Assembly (NCBI GenBank): GCA_020627785.1
Contig: JAHDGF010000031.1
Location: 1 to 40,112 of the forward strand
Direction of reading: 5' to 3'
DNA: 40,112 bases
Origin: Saprospiraceae bacterium
GTDB lineage: Bacteria; Bacteroidota; Bacteroidia; Chitinophagales; Saprospiraceae
Under the pieces are notes generated by a model. The model saw nothing but the letters and a program-made list of their open reading frames with translations, was not told the origin of the DNA and made no database searches. Positions 8,233 to 18,847 of the stretch are shown piece by piece; the stretch's first letter is position 1, and each line of letters starts with the position of its first letter. The translations under genes were made by a program, and so were the position numbers.

Positions 8233-8826
8233 ATGAAAAATACAGTCCTTACAATTTTAAGCCTTTGTCTGTTCGCCTTCGTTGGTTTTGGGCAAGATGA
8301 AGAAGCATCTACAGGTTCTTTGATTTCGGATATTATGTCTGTTGCACCAGTAACCAAGGAACTAGATGAAACGACCATGGAAGCTGATGCTGAGTATGAA
8401 GCTGAACTGGAAGAACAAAAAACCAAGGTTGAAGAGCTATTGGCCAAAAATGGAGATAAATTCAAATCAGATGTTGGTGAGGTCATTGAAAAGTTTAATA
8501 AAGTATTAGCCAAAGGAATTGAGCAAGACGTAAGATCTGAAAAGAAAAAAGTTGGAACTGCAGTCCACTCTCTTTCTATGGGTCTTCTTCAAAGTAAGAA
8601 GAAGGTATTGATGGAATTTAATACCAACATGACTCAAAGCATTAGAAAATTGCCGAGAGTTTTGGTTGTTGAAAAAGAAGATGCACTAAAAGAGATAATA
8701 AAAGACTACACTGCTAAATTTGAAGAAGAATTGGCAGCAAACAAAGAGGTAATAAAAGTCTTTAAAGAAACAGAACACTTACTGGATCAACCAGAAGGTG
8801 AAAAAACAGAAACGGAGGACCAATAA
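8233..8826 (+). CDS. Secreted alpha-helical protein of unknown function
   Basis: A 197-residue protein with a Sec signal peptide (cleavage after about FVGFG, before Q21). The mature protein is almost entirely charged and helical, rich in Glu and Lys, with heptad-like stretches at about 50-75 (EYEAELEEQKTKVEELL) and 150-185. It has no cysteine after the signal region and no sorting domain. I do not recognise a family. It stands alone and ends in a terminator that includes its stop codon. Confidence 0.7.
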   Translation: MKNTVLTILSLCLFAFVGFGQDEEASTGSLISDIMSVAPVTKELDETTMEADAEYEAELEEQKTKVEELLAKNGDKFKSDVGEVIEKFNKVLAKGIEQDVRSEKKKVGTAVHSLSMGLLQSKKKVLMEFNTNMTQSIRKLPRVLVVEKEDALKEIIKDYTAKFEEELAANKEVIKVFKETEHLLDQPEGEKTETEDQ

Positions 8827-8842
8827 GGTCCTCTTTTTTTTT
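8815..8842 (+). terminator. Terminator hairpin containing the stop codon
   Basis: The perfect 7-bp stem GAGGACC / GGTCCTC has loop AATAA and is followed by nine Ts. The left arm encodes the last Glu and Asp codons, and the TAA stop (8824-8826) is in the loop. Confidence 0.92.
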
Positions 8843-8844
8843 GC

Positions 8845-10993
<2,149 letters not shown>

Positions 10994-11041
10994 TTAGTGT
11001 TTGTCACAATACATTACGGGACACGAAGTTAATAAAACAAA

Positions 11042-13582
11042 TCACCTGCCAAATCTTAAATTGATTCTTCGTGATGTTAAGAAATTCGGTATGGCGAATT
11101 GTTGCGAGCCCAACAAACTCTTGACCCAAGTGTTAGAAGCAACGTTCTTAATGTCCATTAAATTGAATATCTCTAAACTCAGCCAAGTTTGTTCTGAGAA
11201 CCTAAATAAGTGATTTGGTTTCTTTTTTCTTTTAATCTCATCAAAAAGCATGTACGTAAAGCCCATATCAGCCCGAAAGTAGGGCTTATATCTATAAGTG
11301 TTTCGGTATACAATGTTGTTATCCTTGATACCAAATGGCAGTCCGCTTGCATAGGTAAAGTTAAATTGGACTTTCAAGCTTTCATTCTTAGGAAGATAAT
11401 CTTGAAAAAAAACACTCACATTCATTAATTGATCCGTCGGCCTAGGAACCCAATTGACAATAGAACCTTCCGTCTCTCCAATTTCTCTTCGAAGATGATC
11501 AACGGTTAAAAGAGACTCCTTGGCTTGTAAGAGTGAAATGTTTACCCATGATTCTACCCCAGGAACAAATTCACCATTCACCCTCAAATCCCAACCCCAG
11601 ATATAGCCTTCTGCATCATTTTCTCCTGAATATCTGATTCTAACATTATCAACTTCATAAGACACTAAATTGGTTAATCGCTTATAATACAACTCAGTGA
11701 TAAGCTTAAATGGTTTTTTGCTAAGATTCGTCCAGTTAAGATCCTTAGTAATACCCCCGATGATCTGAACGGATTGCTGGGACTTTAAATTTAAATTGAC
11801 CGTACCATCAATTCGTCTCATTTCTCGATAAAATGGAGGCTGATAATAAATTCCACCTGCCAGTTTATATGTAATGTTACTCTTACTATTTTCAGGTCTA
11901 AACAATAGCTGACCTCGTGGGCTAATGTCTAATTCTTCGTTTAAATCCCAGTAAGTAGCTCGGACTCCTAAGTTTACACTCAATTCACCAGAACCTGCAA
12001 TTTTCTTATTGTATGTATCTTGGAGAAAAGCTGAGTATCTCAAGCTCAAAAGATCATTTTCTGATTTTATGGTATTGCTAAGAAGGACAAATTCTTCATT
12101 AAATGGTAATGAATAGCCTGCTGAATCTAATCGTTCCCATTCATTCAATTCATCATCAATTAATTCTTGTTGAACTTTAGCACTCCATTGAATGAAATGA
12201 TTGGAAGATTTTTCTTCATTCTGAAGTTCAATCCCTCCTTTATGTTGTGCATTTGCAATCCTGCTATAGAGATAGTTTCTAGCAAAAGTATGTTGGGTAC
12301 CGACACCTATCAGTGCAATTTCTTCCCCATTATTTTCTCCTCCCAAATCTGTTTCAATTTGGCTCAATCGATAAAAACCGAGGATGTCAAAAGTCTCATC
12401 TTCATTGCTACCGTACATGGATGCAAGGAATTTGAAAAAAACTGGATTCTTCTCTTTTTCAGGAATATAAGTGACGGATACTCCCCCCATACCGTTAGTA
12501 AAGCCATCTACCTCTTGTCCGTCATAAGCAACATTAAACTGCAATGTTTGATTAATCAGACCGGTTGTAGTTGTTCTACTGACTGGGACATAGTTATAAA
12601 TACTGCTATTATAATTCCCAAGAAATCCAATTTGAAGTGTTGGAGAAAAATCATAGGTAAGATAGGTCTGTACATCTGTAAAACTCGGCACATATTCTCC
12701 TTGAATATCTAGTGAGTTTAGCAAATAATTGGTGGTTTTATATCTAGCACCGATCAAGTATCGTAACTTATTGTAGGCGTTGGCCCCAAGTCGTTTAGAG
12801 CCCTCCACATGGGCTGACGCACCTAGAAGGCTACCACTAACAGAAGCCTTGAACTCTTCAGGTCTTTTGTAACTGACATCAAGAACAGAGGATAGCTTAT
12901 CTCCATATTTTGCTTCAAACCCACCTGAAGAAAAAGAAAGATCTCTTATAAGGTCAATGTTGGGAAAGGTCAGACCTTCTTGCTGAGAGCTTCGTATAAG
13001 CTGTGGTCTGAAAATTTCGAAGTCATTTACATACACAAGATTTTCATCATAGTTTCCTCCTCGTACATTGTACTGCGAGCTCAATTCACCTCCTGTTCCA
13101 CTTCTTGTCCCGAGCGCAATGTTTGGTAAAACACTTTCAAAGTTACCAGATGTTGAGGGCAATTTTACGAAGTCAGACACCTCTTCTCTGACCATTCCTA
13201 CATCTTCAATTTTAGAATCTCTAATAACAATTTCTAGGTCTGATGATTTAGGAGCTAGTTTTATTTTATAATATCTTTTTTGACCAACTTTTAGTGGTGG
13301 AACATTCACTTCTGTTTCTATGTATCCCAATCTAGAAACTACGATGGTATTTTTTTTATTGGGGCTAAGTTCTAAGCGAAAATTTCCTTCAAGATCTGAT
13401 TCGGAAGCATTACTTGTCCCTTTCTCGTAAACGGAGGCAAAATCCACAAACTCCCCGGTATCAAGATCTGTAATTACACCAAAAACAACCCCCGTATTTT
13501 GAGCATGGGCTGTAGAAATATACAAGCTAAGTAGAAAAATAAACCCGAGACTAATAAACCTAAAACTCTGATAACTGCTCAA
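11042..13582 (-). CDS. TonB-dependent outer-membrane receptor with carboxypeptidase-like N-terminal domain
   Basis: An 846-residue outer-membrane receptor. After a signal peptide (FIFLLSLYISTAHA, mature start near Q28) comes a carboxypeptidase-regulatory-like beta-sandwich (about 30-112: GVITDLDTGEFVDFASV, then GNFRLELSP). A plug domain follows (about 130-240) with SSQYNVRGGNYDENLVYVND, and then a 22-strand-type barrel to the end (RRINLRFGR). No SusD-like lipoprotein gene is adjacent, so a SusCD polysaccharide system is unlikely and the ligand is unknown. The start is TTG 13582, required to include the signal peptide, and it overlaps rpe by 23 bases. Downstream, pyrG follows after 63 bases. 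Confidence 0.92.
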   Translation of the reverse strand: MSSYQSFRFISLGFIFLLSLYISTAHAQNTGVVFGVITDLDTGEFVDFASVYEKGTSNASESDLEGNFRLELSPNKKNTIVVSRLGYIETEVNVPPLKVGQKRYYKIKLAPKSSDLEIVIRDSKIEDVGMVREEVSDFVKLPSTSGNFESVLPNIALGTRSGTGGELSSQYNVRGGNYDENLVYVNDFEIFRPQLIRSSQQEGLTFPNIDLIRDLSFSSGGFEAKYGDKLSSVLDVSYKRPEEFKASVSGSLLGASAHVEGSKRLGANAYNKLRYLIGARYKTTNYLLNSLDIQGEYVPSFTDVQTYLTYDFSPTLQIGFLGNYNSSIYNYVPVSRTTTTGLINQTLQFNVAYDGQEVDGFTNGMGGVSVTYIPEKEKNPVFFKFLASMYGSNEDETFDILGFYRLSQIETDLGGENNGEEIALIGVGTQHTFARNYLYSRIANAQHKGGIELQNEEKSSNHFIQWSAKVQQELIDDELNEWERLDSAGYSLPFNEEFVLLSNTIKSENDLLSLRYSAFLQDTYNKKIAGSGELSVNLGVRATYWDLNEELDISPRGQLLFRPENSKSNITYKLAGGIYYQPPFYREMRRIDGTVNLNLKSQQSVQIIGGITKDLNWTNLSKKPFKLITELYYKRLTNLVSYEVDNVRIRYSGENDAEGYIWGWDLRVNGEFVPGVESWVNISLLQAKESLLTVDHLRREIGETEGSIVNWVPRPTDQLMNVSVFFQDYLPKNESLKVQFNFTYASGLPFGIKDNNIVYRNTYRYKPYFRADMGFTYMLFDEIKRKKKPNHLFRFSEQTWLSLEIFNLMDIKNVASNTWVKSLLGSQQFAIPNFLTSRRINLRFGR

Positions 13583-14234
13583 TGCCTAATTCTTTTAATT
13601 TGGTAATACTTTGGATCGGATCGTCGGATTTAAAAACACTGCTTCCGGCCACTAAAACATTTGCTCCAGCTTGTAATATTTTCTCTGCATTCTGAAGTCC
13701 AACGCCTCCATCAATTTCAATTTCAAAATCTAAGTTTCGGATCGTTCTTAATTCTGAGAGTTTTTGGATTTTAGAAAGTGTATTGTAGATAAATTTTTGT
13801 CCTCCGAAGCCAGGGTTCACTGACATCAAAACAACCATATCTAGATCTTCTAATACGTTTTCAATTATACTAATTGGTGTATGTGGATTCAATGCTACTC
13901 CTGCTTTTACGCCTAACTCCTTTATTCCATAAATACTTCGATGTAAATGATTGGTCGCTTCCGCATGAATTGAAATTATATTTGCGCCAGCGTCAAAAAA
14001 TGACTGAACATACTTATCAGGATCATTAATCATCAAATGTACATCTACTATTTTTTCACATCGAGAGGCTATGAATTTCACGATATTTTGTCCAAATGAT
14101 ATATTAGGTACAAAAGCACCATCCATAACGTCAACGTGAAGGTAATCAGCTTGACTGGCATTAACCATATCTATTTCCTTTCCAAGCTCCAAAAAATTAG
14201 CGGCTAGAATACTTGGGGCAATTTTATGTGACAT
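13560..14234 (-). CDS. rpe: Ribulose-phosphate 3-epimerase
   Basis: Rpe interconverts ribulose 5-phosphate and xylulose 5-phosphate in the pentose phosphate pathway. The 224-residue TIM barrel has the family landmarks: APSILAANF at the start, metal ligands H33 and D35 in LHVDVMDG, H66 in DVHLM, the MSVNPGFGGQKF loop, EIDGG carrying the second catalytic Asp, and the phosphate-binding VAGSSVF near the end. The start is ATG. The exonuclease gene ends nine bases upstream and the TonB-dependent receptor gene overlaps its 3' end by 23 bases. Confidence 0.97.
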   Translation of the reverse strand: MSHKIAPSILAANFLELGKEIDMVNASQADYLHVDVMDGAFVPNISFGQNIVKFIASRCEKIVDVHLMINDPDKYVQSFFDAGANIISIHAEATNHLHRSIYGIKELGVKAGVALNPHTPISIIENVLEDLDMVVLMSVNPGFGGQKFIYNTLSKIQKLSELRTIRNLDFEIEIDGGVGLQNAEKILQAGANVLVAGSSVFKSDDPIQSITKLKELGIEQLSEF

Positions 14235-14243
14235 ATTTAAATA

Positions 14244-14966
14244 TTAAACTGAACTTACTTGTAATAATTGTGGTAACTCAATCTGATTCAACTTATAAAA
14301 GACTTTTGCAGTTGTGAAGACATCTTTTTCACAATACAATCTAATCTTTTCCAGATTGCCTTCCCCCCAATAAACTCGGTGTACGGCCGAACCGTCCATT
14401 TCATCTTTTGGTGAAGGTACACCTAGTATTTCTGACAACAAATTTAGAGATATATAATTCTTATAATCGCCAAATTTCCATAATTCTAAGGTGTCTATTA
14501 AATGCTTAATTTCCCAAGGTTTTTTCCCCGCAATCTTAAAAGCGATCGGAAGAGAAATACCCTGGATTATCATTCTTCTTGCTAAAAATGGGAAATCAAA
14601 TTCTTTGATATTATGTCCAACAAACTTTTGGCGATTCAAATTTGAGATATACTGGGAGCACTGTTTAGAGAATTCATCTAATATTTTCTTCTCATCCCTT
14701 CCGGCAAATGACTTGGTCCTAAAAAACCATTGACCAGATTTATGGAAGAGATGGCCCATCGAAATGCAAATTACTTGAGAGAATTCTGCAAAAATGCCCG
14801 CCTTCTCTTGATATAGAAAATCATTCTTTATACAAGGCACAGAGGGTCCTTTTGATCGTGCTGTTGTGATTTTTTTCATCCATAACAATTTTCTTGCAGG
14901 ACTGAGGCTATTAAATGAGGGTTTTTCTGCGACTGTTTCAATGTCAATAAAAATGTATGAATCCAT
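14244..14966 (-). CDS. DEDDy-type 3'-5' exonuclease (DnaQ/PolB-exonuclease-like)
   Basis: A 240-residue stand-alone proofreading-type exonuclease. The Exo I motif is FIDIE (D8, E10), Exo II is in the segment FVGHNIKEFDFPFLARR (D124), and Exo III is YCEKD (Y211, D215), giving the DEDDy set for two-metal hydrolysis of a 3' end. There is no polymerase domain, as in the family annotated as a PolB-exonuclease-related predicted nuclease. An upstream TTG at 15050 would add 28 residues without family similarity, and that stretch includes the hairpin at 15002-15017. ATG 14966, directly before the Exo I strand, is therefore preferred. It is the first gene of the run leading through rpe to pyrG. Confidence 0.87.
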   Translation of the reverse strand: MDSYIFIDIETVAEKPSFNSLSPARKLLWMKKITTARSKGPSVPCIKNDFLYQEKAGIFAEFSQVICISMGHLFHKSGQWFFRTKSFAGRDEKKILDEFSKQCSQYISNLNRQKFVGHNIKEFDFPFLARRMIIQGISLPIAFKIAGKKPWEIKHLIDTLELWKFGDYKNYISLNLLSEILGVPSPKDEMDGSAVHRVYWGEGNLEKIRLYCEKDVFTTAKVFYKLNQIELPQLLQVSSV

Positions 14967-15001
14967 TATAATTAAGTTACAAAGCGAAGAAATTAAGGGT
15001 T

Positions 15002-15017
15002 CTAGGGGAAACCCTAG
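15002..15017. repeat. Short inverted repeat upstream of the exonuclease gene
   Basis: CTAGGG and CCCTAG flank a four-base spacer (GAAA on the plus strand). It lies 36 bases upstream of the exonuclease ATG in the space between two divergent genes. There is no T-tract on either side. It could be an operator or a hairpin in a leader, and the function is unknown. Confidence 0.45.
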
Positions 15018-15121
15018 GTTAATGCAGAAATTAGTATGGGTGTAAACCACAATTTTCTCCTAATTCTCTACTTCAAAGGAAAATATAATAGATATTTGTG
15101 ATTAAGATTAAATCGAAGGAA

Positions 15122-16096
15122 ATGACTAGATCAAAAAGCAACTTATCGTTATTGGCGTGGATTCTTGCCATATTATTTCTTGCACTCAGCATTTTTATGT
15201 GGTACGGGAGGAATCAATTTAAATCTCAGTTAGAAAAATCAAATCAGGAGCGTGTTGAACTAGAGAAAATCCAGACGGAATTAGAGACAGATTACCAATC
15301 GTCTTTAAGTGACCTTGAAGATATGAGAGGAGATAATCAGGAATTAAATGATTTGATTGAAACTCAGAAAGAAGATTTGCGAAAGCAAAAAGATAAAATT
15401 AATGGATTGATCTGGACTCAACGTGAGCTAGGAAAAGCAAAGGAAGAAATGGCGAATATGAAAGCCCAAGTTTCTGGATACATCAGTCAAATTAATCAAC
15501 TGAAAGAACAGAACGCATCATTAACTGCGAATAACCAAGCGCTTACCAGTGAAAATACCATCTTAAGCACAGACCTCAATCAAGCGAAAGGAGATATCCA
15601 AAGGCTGGATTCAACAAGAGTTATATTAACTACCATGACTGAAGATCTTACTTCCCAGAATACTGATTTGGCTGGTAAGGTTGACCTGGCGGAAGCTATT
15701 AAAATTAATTCAATTTCTGTTGAAGGCCTCAGAGCAAAATCTAGTGGTGATTTAAAATCTACAGCTCGAGCTAAAAATATTTCAGTCCTAAGATCTTGCA
15801 TTCTTACGGAAACAAATCTTGTGACCCCGAAAGGTGATGAAACATTCTTTGTAAGAATAATGAGTCCTCAAGGTGAAACTTTAACCGCAGAGTCAAACAG
15901 AGGAGGCACATTAGTAGATAAAATGAGTGGAGATGAAATTAGATTTACTACCTCTGGTCAAGTTAAATATGACCAGAAAGACACAAATGTCTGTATAGAT
16001 TACACTCCAAATTCTACTTTAACCAAAGGAAATTACTCAATAGAAATCTACAATAAAGATTACATGGTGGGTAAGGGTTCATTCCTTTTAAAATAA
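15122..16096 (+). CDS. Membrane-anchored coiled-coil protein of unknown function
   Basis: From ATG 15122 the product has 324 residues. A short basic N-terminus precedes one membrane helix (about 8-27), followed by a long coiled coil (about 32-195, rich in Glu, Gln, Lys, Leu and Asn) and a C-terminal globular beta-rich domain (about 205-324). This topology places the coil and the end domain in the periplasm. The C-terminal domain contains two Cys residues (in RSCILTE and NVCIDY) that could pair. A GTG at 15098 would add eight residues. The ATG is preferred because a GATATTTG promoter-like word overlaps the GTG. I do not recognise a named family. The gene abuts the stop codon of the convergent gene with no spacer. 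Confidence 0.72.
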   Translation: MTRSKSNLSLLAWILAILFLALSIFMWYGRNQFKSQLEKSNQERVELEKIQTELETDYQSSLSDLEDMRGDNQELNDLIETQKEDLRKQKDKINGLIWTQRELGKAKEEMANMKAQVSGYISQINQLKEQNASLTANNQALTSENTILSTDLNQAKGDIQRLDSTRVILTTMTEDLTSQNTDLAGKVDLAEAIKINSISVEGLRAKSSGDLKSTARAKNISVLRSCILTETNLVTPKGDETFFVRIMSPQGETLTAESNRGGTLVDKMSGDEIRFTTSGQVKYDQKDTNVCIDYTPNSTLTKGNYSIEIYNKDYMVGKGSFLLK

Positions 16097-17545
16097 TTAG
16101 ATTTTAATCAGTTTTTTTATCAAGTTGCAAGCTTCAGTTTCTAGGTATATGAAGTAGGTTCCTTGAGGGATTTCGGATAGTAAGAGTGATTTTTCCATCA
16201 GTGGCATCTTAAAGCTTTCTCGATACACTAGGCCACCTTGGTCATTATATATTACCAAAGAGTTAATACCAGAGGTTGATCTGACTGTTACCCTATCTCT
16301 AGTGATATTTGGTAGTAACTCAATCTTTACATTTGGTAACTCTTGAATAGAAGTGACCACAAATTCCCTCAGATCATAGATATAAACGTCTCCATGTTCA
16401 TCTATTGCATTGCCTGTAGATGCAGTTGCAAATCTTTCAGCTATGTCAAAATTAAAGGCTTGCCAATTTAGAAAGCTACTTCCTTCATAGCTGAATGATC
16501 CTATAAGATTCCAAGAATCTGGGTTGGACTTTTCATAAAAGATCACATGGTGTGGCTCATCAAAATTTGAAGCTGGATAATTGGATGCTCCAAACATTGC
16601 AAAACGTTCACTTAAAGCCACGTGTCTTCCAAGCTCATGTAGTTCAAAACCTGCTGGACTCAAAGTCTGATCTAGTTCCCAAGTATCACTATTCAGTGTG
16701 TAAACCTTCGTTCCACCTGTAATATTTTCACCATTATTGACTCTGTGGTTGCCGACAATTAATTGGTCATCTGACAATTCCATATTCCAGTAAGGGATTT
16801 GGTGAGGAAGGGAGACTCGTTCGTTCATGATCGATTGTTTGAATACAAATTGTCCGCCCTCCCATTTATACAATAAAATTTCTAAAGCGGTCCCTTCATT
16901 TACTACAGAATCATATTGACCTATGACCAACCATTCATCATTCATATCTATCGCACCTCCAAAATCTCTCTTATTATTTCCGCTTGCCGATAAAACTTGC
17001 TGCTCTACCCACTCACTCCCTTGCTGAACATAAACAACTACAGAGCCTCTAAAATTTTGATCAGGGGCACCAACTACAATTTTGTCCTTATGAATGTTTA
17101 CTATAAACCCATAGGCCGAAGCTTCAAAATAATCAGGAGGATACAAAGTGCTTGTTTCTACCCATTCATTACTTACTAATTCATACACATAAGCCTTACC
17201 TTCTATTCCACTCACCCAATGATCTGTCGGTGCACCAACAACCATGTGCCTATCTGTCATTGCTATATCTGTCCCAAAAAAATCTCCTTCAACTGATTGC
17301 GATCCTATGACATCATTCTTTAGTAACCAATCATTAGCTGAGGATTTATACATTAATACTTTCCCAGTTTCATTCATCCACCTTCTAGCTCCTACAGCAA
17401 CCCATTCTTCGTTATTTGAAACTGAACTTCCGAAATCATCTTCTTCGGCAAGGTCTAGGTTTTGAAGATGAAACTCCTTGATTTGTGCTTTAACGGAATT
17501 GAAAAAAAATGAACTTAAAAGTAATAGAATTAAAAAGTTTTTCAT
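16097..17545 (-). CDS. Secreted beta-propeller-like protein with T9SS C-terminal sorting domain
   Basis: A 482-residue secreted protein. A signal peptide (FLILLLLSSFFFNSVKA, mature start at Q21) is followed by about seven repeated segments with the pattern hydrophobic-VGAP/VGAR and VYxxxxxxW (for example VAVGARRW, MVVGAPTDHW, IVVGAPDQNF, LVIGQYD, LIVGNHR, AMFGASNYP). This resembles FG-GAP or integrin-like propeller repeats. The last 80 or so residues (VKIELLPNITRDRVTVRS, then LVIYNDQG, then GTYFIYLET) form a T9SS type A sorting domain, so the protein is probably exported and attached to the cell surface or released. No enzymatic motif is visible. The role is unknown. Confidence 0.85.
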   Translation of the reverse strand: MKNFLILLLLSSFFFNSVKAQIKEFHLQNLDLAEEDDFGSSVSNNEEWVAVGARRWMNETGKVLMYKSSANDWLLKNDVIGSQSVEGDFFGTDIAMTDRHMVVGAPTDHWVSGIEGKAYVYELVSNEWVETSTLYPPDYFEASAYGFIVNIHKDKIVVGAPDQNFRGSVVVYVQQGSEWVEQQVLSASGNNKRDFGGAIDMNDEWLVIGQYDSVVNEGTALEILLYKWEGGQFVFKQSIMNERVSLPHQIPYWNMELSDDQLIVGNHRVNNGENITGGTKVYTLNSDTWELDQTLSPAGFELHELGRHVALSERFAMFGASNYPASNFDEPHHVIFYEKSNPDSWNLIGSFSYEGSSFLNWQAFNFDIAERFATASTGNAIDEHGDVYIYDLREFVVTSIQELPNVKIELLPNITRDRVTVRSTSGINSLVIYNDQGGLVYRESFKMPLMEKSLLLSEIPQGTYFIYLETEACNLIKKLIKI

Positions 17546-17752
17546 TTTTAATGTTAGTTGGGTGGAATTATTGGCATTCTCGTAAATATTAATTTACCAT
17601 TAGATTTTCATTTATAGCTCCACTTATTCAAAAAAGTTGGTTCTCTTATAATAATATGGGAATTTACGTGAAAACGCTGCCTTTGAATTGAATATCTTTA
17701 GGGACAACTTTTATTGTTTTTAGTTGTTCCTTTAAAAACCTATTAGATAAAC
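17546..17752. other. Divergent intergenic region
   Basis: These 207 bases lie between the minus-strand T9SS protein gene and the plus-strand VWA gene, so promoters for both are expected. A partial -7 match, TATCTTTA at 17693-17700, precedes the VWA gene by about 52 bases. No hairpin or other repeat is evident. Confidence 0.35.
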
Positions 17753-18847
17753 ATGCTCACTTGGTCCTATAGTCAATTTACCCCCGATCCAGATGGTACT
17801 CCATTTGATAGGCTTTTCAAGTTATTTAAAGAATTGTTGATGCATAGCTCAGGCAATATTGCTGAAGCCATGGCATGGATGACGGAATTAGATAAAAAAT
17901 ATGATCTTACGGATGCAGAATATGGTATCTCTGATTTTATTCAAGATTTAAAAGACAAGGGTTATATCACTGAAAAGAATGGACAAATGGATGGAGCTAC
18001 TCCTACCTCCAAACTAGAAATAGCTCTCAGAAAACAAGCCTTATCTGATATCTTCGATGACTTACAAAAATCAAAGAGAGGGAAACACAATACTAAAATC
18101 ATAGGACAAGGGGATGAAATTACCGAAGAATCAAGGAGTTACGAATATGGTGATAACTTAGACAAGCTGTCTATGACCGAATCATTAAAAAATGCCCAGA
18201 TTAATCATGGTATTGATGACTTCAGACTAACCCAACAAGATTTAGAAATTAGAGAGACTTTTTATCAAACGCAGACAAGTACTGTTCTGATGATTGATAT
18301 TTCACACTCAATGATTCTATATGGAGAAGATAGGATTACACCAGCCAAGAAAGTAGCTATGGCTTTGGCAGAGTTAATAACAACTCAGTATCAAAAGGAC
18401 ACCTTGGATATCATCGTATTTGGGAATGATGCCTGGCAAATCCAAATTAAAGATCTACCCTACTTACAAGTAGGACCTTATCATACAAATACAGTTTCTG
18501 GTTTAGAATTGGCTATGGATATTTTGCGAAAGCGAAAAAATCCTAACAAGCAAATAATGATGATCACAGATGGTAAACCTACCTGTATCAAAAAAGGAAA
18601 AAAATATTATAAAAACGCCTATGGTTTAGATAAACAAATTTTAAATAGAACCTTAGGATTGGCGGTTAAGTGTAGAAAACTAAACATACCAATTACAACT
18701 TTTATGATTGCGCGAGATCCTTACCTCGTAAATTTTGTGGACCAGTTCACGAAAGCAAATAATGGGAAAGCATTTTATAGTTCGCTTACTGGATTAGGTG
18801 AATTTATTTTTATGGATTACAAAGCGAATAAGAGAAAAAGTAGATAA
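17753..18847 (+). CDS. VWA-domain protein, MoxR-associated
   Basis: A 364-residue cytoplasmic protein with no signal peptide. The N-terminal half is charged and helical. A von Willebrand factor A domain spans about 175-345 with a MIDAS metal site: DISHS at 182-186, a Thr near 245-247 in YHTNTVSG, and ITDG at 271-274. Such proteins pair with MoxR-type AAA+ ATPases as metal-dependent adaptors in chaperone-like or metal-insertion complexes such as CoxD/CoxE, NorQ/NorD, RavA/ViaA and magnesium chelatase D/I. The next gene is exactly such an ATPase. The stop and the next start overlap in TAATG, a sign of translational coupling and a fixed ratio of products. The client protein is not visible in the window. 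Confidence 0.9.
   Translation: MLTWSYSQFTPDPDGTPFDRLFKLFKELLMHSSGNIAEAMAWMTELDKKYDLTDAEYGISDFIQDLKDKGYITEKNGQMDGATPTSKLEIALRKQALSDIFDDLQKSKRGKHNTKIIGQGDEITEESRSYEYGDNLDKLSMTESLKNAQINHGIDDFRLTQQDLEIRETFYQTQTSTVLMIDISHSMILYGEDRITPAKKVAMALAELITTQYQKDTLDIIVFGNDAWQIQIKDLPYLQVGPYHTNTVSGLELAMDILRKRKNPNKQIMMITDGKPTCIKKGKKYYKNAYGLDKQILNRTLGLAVKCRKLNIPITTFMIARDPYLVNFVDQFTKANNGKAFYSSLTGLGEFIFMDYKANKRKSR

Noticed and set aside
14967..15050. N-terminal extension of the exonuclease from TTG 15050
   Set aside because: The 28 extra residues precede the Exo I strand, include the inverted repeat and have no family counterpart. The ATG at 14966 is a better start.
17661..17676. TTTACGTGAAAA resembling half of a parS site
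   Set aside because: The central palindrome is missing one C and the flanks do not match. It lies far from parAB, in a promoter-like intergenic region.
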